Below, piece after piece: positions 58,139-64,000 of a stretch of 64,000 nt of DNA. The stretch covers positions 161,021 through 225,020 of the forward strand of contig JAJDYR010000022.1 in the NCBI GenBank assembly GCA_022825065.1, read 5' to 3'. This stretch comes from a bacterium (GTDB lineage: Bacteria > UBA8248). The position numbers and the translations under genes are program-made. The notes beneath the pieces were generated by a model. The model saw only the letters and a list, made by a program, of their open reading frames with translations, was not told the origin of the DNA and made no database searches. Position 1 is the stretch's first letter. Every line of letters begins with the position of its first letter.

Positions 58139-60103
58139 TCAAGCCCGCTTCTTTCTTCGCCTGCCCCAGCGCTCCGGCAGGAAGCAGACGATGGAACCGA
58201 GCGTGAAGACGACGCCTCCCGCCCACACCCAGTTCACCAGCGGATTGACCATGAACTTGAACGTGGCGGTGCCGTCCGTGTCCGCCTCGGCGAAGACGGC
58301 GTAGATGTCCGAACGAGCCCCCCGGCGGATGCCGGGCTCCGTCGTCGGCTGCGGGGGCGTGAAGTAGAGCCTTTTCTCCGGCTCCACCTCCCCGATGCGA
58401 TACCCCGCCCGGTAGACGCCCAGGCGCGCGAAGGCGGAGCGGTATTGCGGCGTCGCGCTCTCGCGAATCCCCTCGTAGCGCATCCGCACGCCGTCGAGCG
58501 CGAAACTCTCGCCCAGGCGCAGGCGCACCTCGCCCACTTCCTGATAGGCGGAGGAAGCCGCCACGCCCACGAACAGGATCGCCATTCCCAGGTGGACGAT
58601 GTAGCCCCCGAAGCGCCTCTTGTTGCGCATGGTGAGTTCCCACGCGGCCCGGGCGATGCGCTCTCCCTGGTGACGCACGCGCGAAGAGGTTCCCCGCCAG
58701 TACTCCAAAACGATCGTCCCCACCACGAACGCGCAAAGTCCGAACGCGAGCGCCGCGTAGACGTGATGAACGCCGAAGAGCACCAGGACGAGAAGAGCGC
58801 CCACGGCCACCACGGAGGGATAGACGAAACTCCTGTTCATCTGCTTTCGAGACGTTCTGCGCCAAGCGAAAAGAGGCCCTGCGCCGCAAAGCAGGATCAG
58901 CAGAAGACCTATCGGCACGTTCACCTGGTTGAAGAACGGCGGACCCACGGTGACTTTGACGCCCTTCACGGCTTCCGAGACGACCGGGAAAATCGTCCCC
59001 CAGAAGACGGCGAACGTGATGCCGACGAGCACGACGTTGTTCAGCAGAAAACTCGCCTCGCGCGAGAAGAAGCTCTCCATCTCGTGTTCGCTCTGGAGCT
59101 GGGGCAGACGCCAGATCATCAGCGCGAAGGATATGACGAGCGCCACCAGCAGATAGACCAGAAACGCCCAGCCGAACGATGAGTTCGCAAAGGCGTGCAC
59201 GCTCGATATGATGCCGCTTCTCGTGAGGAAAGTGCCAAAAATCGTAAGCGCGTAGGTGATGATGATGAGCGAGACGTTCCAGACCTTCAGCATCCCGCGT
59301 TTTTCCTGGATCATCACCGAGTGGAGAAAAGCGGTTCCCACCAGCCAGGGCATGAGGCTCGCGTTCTCCACCGGGTCCCACGCCCAGTATCCGCCCCAGC
59401 CGAGTTCCTTGTAGGCCCATGCGCCGCCGAGCAGGATGCCGACTCCGTTGAAGAACCATGCGAACAGCGTCCAGCGGCGCGTCGAGGTGATCCAGTCGGT
59501 GTCGAGCTTTCCGCTCGCCAGAGCGCCGATGCAAAAGGCGAACGGGACGGCGAAACCCACATAGCCCAGGTACAGGTTGGGCGGGTGGATCACCATCCCC
59601 CAGTCCTGGAGCAGCGGGTTCAGGCCTCTTCCGTCCGCAGGCGGGGCGGCGAGCGTATCGAAGGGCGGGGTGACGAAATTCAGGATCACCAGGAAGAACA
59701 GCGCCGTGGCCATCAGCGTGGACGTCACATACGGCATCAATTCGAGATTTCTGTCGCGGTTTTGCCGGATGACAACAAACGCGTAAACACATAGGAGCAG
59801 GAGCCACATCAGCAGGCTCCCCTCCTGCCCTCCCCAGAAAGCGCTGAAGCGATAGAAGCCGTTCAGCGTGTTGTTGACGTGTCCCGCGACGTATTCCACG
59901 CGGTAGTCGCGCACCATGAGCAGATAGACGAGACACGCACTCGCGCCGCTCACCAGCCAGAAAACGCCGACGGCGGCGTTTCTGCCCGCCGCGACGAGGT
60001 CTGCCCTGCGCCTTAGCGCGCCGAAAATGGAAGCCCCGATCCCGAACACCGCCAGGACGAGCGACGCCAGCAAGCTGTAGTGTCCGAACTGAATGGCGAT
60101 CAA
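58139..60103 (-). CDS. ccmF: Heme lyase CcmF/NrfE family
   Basis: GGYWAWDPVENASLMPWLVGTAFLHSVMIQEKRGMLKVWN. Confidence 0.97.
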   Translation of the reverse strand: MIAIQFGHYSLLASLVLAVFGIGASIFGALRRRADLVAAGRNAAVGVFWLVSGASACLVYLLMVRDYRVEYVAGHVNNTLNGFYRFSAFWGGQEGSLLMWLLLLCVYAFVVIRQNRDRNLELMPYVTSTLMATALFFLVILNFVTPPFDTLAAPPADGRGLNPLLQDWGMVIHPPNLYLGYVGFAVPFAFCIGALASGKLDTDWITSTRRWTLFAWFFNGVGILLGGAWAYKELGWGGYWAWDPVENASLMPWLVGTAFLHSVMIQEKRGMLKVWNVSLIIITYALTIFGTFLTRSGIISSVHAFANSSFGWAFLVYLLVALVISFALMIWRLPQLQSEHEMESFFSREASFLLNNVVLVGITFAVFWGTIFPVVSEAVKGVKVTVGPPFFNQVNVPIGLLLILLCGAGPLFAWRRTSRKQMNRSFVYPSVVAVGALLVLVLFGVHHVYAALAFGLCAFVVGTIVLEYWRGTSSRVRHQGERIARAAWELTMRNKRRFGGYIVHLGMAILFVGVAASSAYQEVGEVRLRLGESFALDGVRMRYEGIRESATPQYRSAFARLGVYRAGYRIGEVEPEKRLYFTPPQPTTEPGIRRGARSDIYAVFAEADTDGTATFKFMVNPLVNWVWAGGVVFTLGSIVCFLPERWGRRRKKRA

Positions 60104-60176
60104 CTGAGAACTCCCGGAGTGGAGCGGATTTTCAAGACGACATGAGAGACAAGGGCCGTTTTCGCGGGTTTTTCAG

Positions 60177-60653
60177 CTATCTGGCCTCTGACATCCGCTT
60201 GCGCTTCGCGGCTTCTTTCATCAAGACCTCGTGATCCGTCGGCATGCTCTCACCCGCTTCTTTCATCTCCTCGAACTTCGAGGGGCACGCGACCATCAGG
60301 TTCTTCGCCACCAGGACCCCCTTGGCGTCCAGCTTTCCCTCGGCGATGACCGGAAACCCGTTTTCGAGCAAATCGGGGGGAACCCCCTTGTAGCTCACGG
60401 GCAAGGTCCCCTTCTCGCCCTGTATATGGAAGGCGAGCAGCATGGCGTCGGGGTTTTTCTGAAGCGTCCTGGGCACGATCTTGCCCTGCACCCTGATGCC
60501 GCGGCCGCCCAGGGTCGGCGCCTTTTGGGACACCTCATCCACGGTCAGGAAATACACCAGGTTCTCGCTCTGGAAACCCGAGATGGCCAGATAGGCGAAC
60601 GCGCTCAGGATGACTGCGCCCGCGATGAGAAATTTGATTTTCTGAACGCTCAT
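60177..60653 (-). CDS. ccmE: Cytochrome c maturation protein CcmE
   Basis: Single TM plus RGIRVQGKIVPRTLQKNPDAMLLAFHIQGEKGTLPVSYKGVPPDLLENGFPVIAEGKLDAKGVLVAKNLMVACPSKFE. Confidence 0.9.
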   Translation of the reverse strand: MSVQKIKFLIAGAVILSAFAYLAISGFQSENLVYFLTVDEVSQKAPTLGGRGIRVQGKIVPRTLQKNPDAMLLAFHIQGEKGTLPVSYKGVPPDLLENGFPVIAEGKLDAKGVLVAKNLMVACPSKFEEMKEAGESMPTDHEVLMKEAAKRKRMSEAR

Positions 60654-60761
60654 CCATTCCCTCTCGGCGGCCAAGAAAGGCGTCTTTCAAGAATACGACG
60701 CTCCTTCGTTTCTTTCAACCGGTTCGAGAACATAACCCCCAGGCAATTCAACATTTTTCAA

Positions 60762-60796
60762 AGAAAAACCGGCGGAGCCGCACGAACTCCGCCGGT
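60762..60796 (-). terminator. Terminator of ilvC
   Basis: Reverse strand accggcggag-ttcgtgcgg-ctccgccggt followed by ttttcttt. Confidence 0.75.
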
Positions 60797-60819
60797 CGGG
60801 ACGTCTCCCAAATTCTCTC

Positions 60820-61857
60820 TTATTTCACCTCGCGCTCCTCGATCCACGGCATCATGGCGCGCAGACGGCGTCCGACGATCTCGATGTCGTGCTCCTTCTC
60901 CTTGCGCACCACCGTGTTGAACGTCGGGCGGTTCACCATGTTCTCGTTGATCCACTCGCTGGCGAATCTCCCGGTCTGGATGTCGCGCAGGATGCCGCGC
61001 ATCCGCTCGCGCGTCGCATCGTCGATGACGACCTTGCCCCGCGTGATGTCCCCGTATTCGGCGGTGTCGGAAACCGAATAGCGCATCATGGTGATGCCGC
61101 CCTGGTAAATCAGGTCGGTGATCAGCTTCACCTCGTGGAGGCACTCGAAATACGCCAGCGCGGGCTGATAGCCCGCCTCAACGAGCGTCTCGAACGCGAC
61201 GCGAATCAACTCGGTGATGCCGCCGCACAGCACGGCCTGCTCGCCGAAGAGGTCCGTCTCGGTCTCCTCCTCGATGGTCGTCTCGATGATGCCGGCGCGG
61301 GCGCAGCCCACCGCCTTGCCGTAAGCCAGGGCGTATTCCTTCGCCTTGCCCGTGGCGTCCTGGAAGACGGCCACGAGACCCGGCACCCCGCGCCCGTCCT
61401 CGTACTGGAATCTCATCGTGTGGCCCGGGCTTTTGGGGGCGATCATCACGACGTCGATGTTCTCGGGAGGGATGATTTGCCCGTAATTCAGGTTGAACCC
61501 ATGGGCGACCACCAGGGCGTCGCCGTCTTTCATGTTGGGCGCGATGTCCGCGTTCCAGATGGCGGGCTGGAGATGATCCTGCGTCAGGATGACCACCATG
61601 TCGCCCGCCTCGGCCGCCTCGGCCGTTTCCATCACCTCGAGGCCGTCGTCTTCGGCCTGCTTCCAGCGCGGGGAGGTTTTCCTGAGACCCACGACGACGT
61701 CCGCGCCGCTGTCCTGTGCGTTCAGCGCATGGGCGCGCCCCTGGCTTCCGTAACCGATGACGGCGATTTTTCTGTTCTGCAGAAGATTCAGGTCCGCATC
61801 GGCGTCATAGTAGATTTTCAGGTCTTTCAACAACTGTTCTTCATTCACTTCGCTCAT
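60820..61857 (-). CDS. ilvC: Ketol-acid reductoisomerase
   Basis: [44 protein letters not shown]. Confidence 0.97.
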   Translation of the reverse strand: MSEVNEEQLLKDLKIYYDADADLNLLQNRKIAVIGYGSQGRAHALNAQDSGADVVVGLRKTSPRWKQAEDDGLEVMETAEAAEAGDMVVILTQDHLQPAIWNADIAPNMKDGDALVVAHGFNLNYGQIIPPENIDVVMIAPKSPGHTMRFQYEDGRGVPGLVAVFQDATGKAKEYALAYGKAVGCARAGIIETTIEEETETDLFGEQAVLCGGITELIRVAFETLVEAGYQPALAYFECLHEVKLITDLIYQGGITMMRYSVSDTAEYGDITRGKVVIDDATRERMRGILRDIQTGRFASEWINENMVNRPTFNTVVRKEKEHDIEIVGRRLRAMMPWIEEREVK

Positions 61858-62145
61858 GGCCTTTGGCCCTCCAGGATTCGCAGCCCTCGCCGCGACATCA
61901 AAAAACGATCCACATGGTTCGGAAAAAACACCTCTTTATAGAATTCAGTTTCTCGTGGGAAACCCGCCGAAAAAGAGACCATAATCTAGGAGCAGGAAGC
62001 GGGAGCGTCAAGGCGCTCCGGGCATCATGCCGCACATTCCAGAGCATCTGGTTTTTCTCTTGCCCGGCTCCCGAAAACACCGCGTGAAGAGCGCCCGCTC
62101 GCGGTCGGGAGCGTTTCGCTCCTCATGCAAGAACCAAAGAGACGC

Positions 62146-62180
62146 AAAAAAAGCCGAAGCAATGCGCCCCGGCTTTTTTC
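62146..62180. terminator. Terminator hairpin downstream of the desaturase
   Basis: aaaaaaagccg...cggctttttt. Confidence 0.65.
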
Positions 62181-62190
62181 GAGTTGTCTT

Positions 62191-63597
62191 CTATACCGCA
62201 GAGGAAATGACGGGCCTTTCGATTCCCTTGAACGCAACCGCAATCTCATCAGCCGCCTTGGAGGCCGCATCGCTCGCTTCCTGCGCGAGCGACCTCGCTC
62301 TTTCAGCCGCCTGATGGGCGGATTCCGTCGCCCTGTCCTTCGCATCCGCCAGATACGCGCTCGCCTGTGCGGAGAACTCGCCGGCTTCCGCCGCGGCGTA
62401 TTTGGCCTGTTCGACGGCCGCCATCGCCATGTCCTTGCCCTTCTCCAGCATCTGGCGAACGGCCTGATCGGCGTCGTCTTTCTTGTGTTTCAGCGCAACG
62501 GAGGCGTGCGAGAGCGCCGCGTCGACCGATTCCATGGCCTTCCGGGCCGATTCCACCGCGGCCTCGCTCGCTTCCGTCAAAGAGGGCATTTCAGGGACTT
62601 CGAGCGGCATCGTGGGGTCGGTCATCGTGTGGAGCACTTCGGCGCGGGCGTCCTCTGTATCCAACCTTCTCGCCTCGGAGGCGCGCAAGCCCTCCTCGTC
62701 CACCATGATGTCGAGTCTTTTCGCCACGACCCGCTGGCTCGGCTCCCTCACCCCCCAGACAAGACCGAAGAGTTCCATGATCTTGATGAGCCGGTAGGTG
62801 ATGTCCACCTCGAACCACCTCTGGCCGTGGGCGGCCGAGCGCTGGTCCGCATGGTGGTTGTTGTGCCAACCCTCGCCGAAGGAGAAGATCGCGACGAGCC
62901 AGTTGTTGGTGCTCTCCTCGTCCGTGTTGTAGTTGCGGTAGCCGAAGGTGTGCGTCACCGAATTCACCGCCCAGGTGCAGTGCCACAAAACGACCGTTCG
63001 CACGAACACGCCCCAGACGAGCCAGGACATGCCCAGACCGCCGTACACTTCCCCGGCGAAGTAAATGGCGACCGCCGTCAGGACATAGATGGGGAAAAAG
63101 AACATGTCGAAAAAGCGCTGCCACTTGTCGCGGTGCAAATCCTTGGCGAAGCGCGAATACTCCTGGTAGGTGTGCGCGTCCGGCAGGCTGACGAAAAGCC
63201 ATCCGGCGTGCGCCCAAAGAAAATTCACGAGCGGGGAATGGGGGTCCGGCTCCTCGTCCGATTCCTTGTGGTGAATGCGGTGCATCGCCACCCATTCGAT
63301 GGGCCCGCTCTGAAGCGCCTGGCAGGCGCAGAAAGTCAGGAAATACTCCACCGGCTTGTACGTCTGGAAACTCCTGTGCGTCAGGAGCCGGTGGTAGGCC
63401 ATCGTCACGCCCACCATTCCGGCGACGAAATACATCACGATTCCCAACACGAGGCCGGAAACGCTGAAATAGCTCGAGTCGAAAGCCATCAGGGCGAGCA
63501 GATGGATCACCCCGATGATGAAAATCGTCTCCCACTGCAGCTTTCTTTCGGCTTTTCGGTGAATCGCGAGGCTGGGTTTCTGCGGCGCGGTAGACAA
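62191..63597 (-). CDS. Acyl-CoA (stearoyl-type) desaturase with long helical C-terminal extension
   Basis: His boxes HRLLTH, HRIHH, HNNHH; about 150-aa Ala/Glu/Lys-rich C-terminal region. Confidence 0.92.
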   Translation of the reverse strand: MSTAPQKPSLAIHRKAERKLQWETIFIIGVIHLLALMAFDSSYFSVSGLVLGIVMYFVAGMVGVTMAYHRLLTHRSFQTYKPVEYFLTFCACQALQSGPIEWVAMHRIHHKESDEEPDPHSPLVNFLWAHAGWLFVSLPDAHTYQEYSRFAKDLHRDKWQRFFDMFFFPIYVLTAVAIYFAGEVYGGLGMSWLVWGVFVRTVVLWHCTWAVNSVTHTFGYRNYNTDEESTNNWLVAIFSFGEGWHNNHHADQRSAAHGQRWFEVDITYRLIKIMELFGLVWGVREPSQRVVAKRLDIMVDEEGLRASEARRLDTEDARAEVLHTMTDPTMPLEVPEMPSLTEASEAAVESARKAMESVDAALSHASVALKHKKDDADQAVRQMLEKGKDMAMAAVEQAKYAAAEAGEFSAQASAYLADAKDRATESAHQAAERARSLAQEASDAASKAADEIAVAFKGIERPVISSAV

Positions 63598-63925
63598 ATT
63601 ATTTCCCCCATTCTCAAATATCTGTCTGGGTATCGTGGAACTTCATTTTAGATATGATCGGGCGATGTGCCGAGACAACTGTTCATCGACCTCAGACACT
63701 GTGATGATTCGCGGTTATCATGGGCCAGAAGCAAGCAGAAATCAAGCCCCCCAGAAGAAACCACTCCCCCTGAAGCCGAATCTTTCACTCGTTTTCACCA
63801 AAGCCGATCGTGTGGGTTCGACACATGGCAAGCAAGGAGAATTCGGTGATCCGCATTGTCATTTTGCCGATTCTCCCGTAAGAAACGAATTTCATAACCA
63901 CACGTCATCCTGCGAGGAGAACACC

Positions 63926-64000
63926 ATGCCCGAAGTGAGAACAAACGGCGTCAGTCTGTATTACGAAGCCAGCGGCGAGGGCGCTCCCGTCGTCTTCGTT
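63926..64000 (+). CDS. Alpha/beta hydrolase, N-terminal fragment at window edge
   Basis: MPEVRTNGVSLYYEASGEGAPVVFV. Confidence 0.7.
   Translation, partial: MPEVRTNGVSLYYEASGEGAPVVFV

Noticed and set aside
58053-59936. 627-aa - strand ORF
   Set aside because: Out-of-frame overlap with the well-supported ccmF (58139..60103); Arg/Gly-rich.
1-64000. rRNA, tRNA, tmRNA and prophage structural genes
   Set aside because: None recognised by reading; a tRNAscan/Infernal run would be needed to exclude small RNAs formally.

Overview
64-kb bacterial chromosomal window. The first 12.5 kb is a conserved transcription/translation cluster on the - strand (rimP-nusA-ylxR-infB-DUF503-rbfA-truB-rpsO-pnp). Other recognisable blocks are a pyruvate/acetoin dehydrogenase-type E1alpha-E1beta-E2 operon, miaB, HU, an iron-type ABC transporter locus with a tandemly duplicated binding protein and two ATPases, a complete-looking ccm (cytochrome c maturation) cluster, ilvC and an acyl-CoA desaturase. 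The most interesting part is an accessory/defence island at about 18.6-26.6 kb. It holds: (i) an MNT-HEPN toxin-antitoxin pair; (ii) a CMD/AhpD-family gene interrupted by an in-frame UGA exactly at the second position of the CxxC redox motif, followed 21 nt downstream by a 6-bp hairpin with a GGUC apical loop, the same loop as the E. coli fdhF SECIS, so a strong candidate CxxU selenoprotein; (iii) a BstYI/BglII-like restriction endonuclease with a beta-class methyltransferase and a Dam-like methyltransferase; (iv) a SPARTA (TIR-APAZ + short Argonaute) operon nested between the two methyltransferases. Also present are several MITE-like palindromic elements, one with perfect 13-bp TIRs and a 9-bp target-site duplication, and a 1530-bp tandem duplication whose junction preserves a decayed permease start. 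All calls come from reading the sequence and the supplied ORFs; no database search was run.
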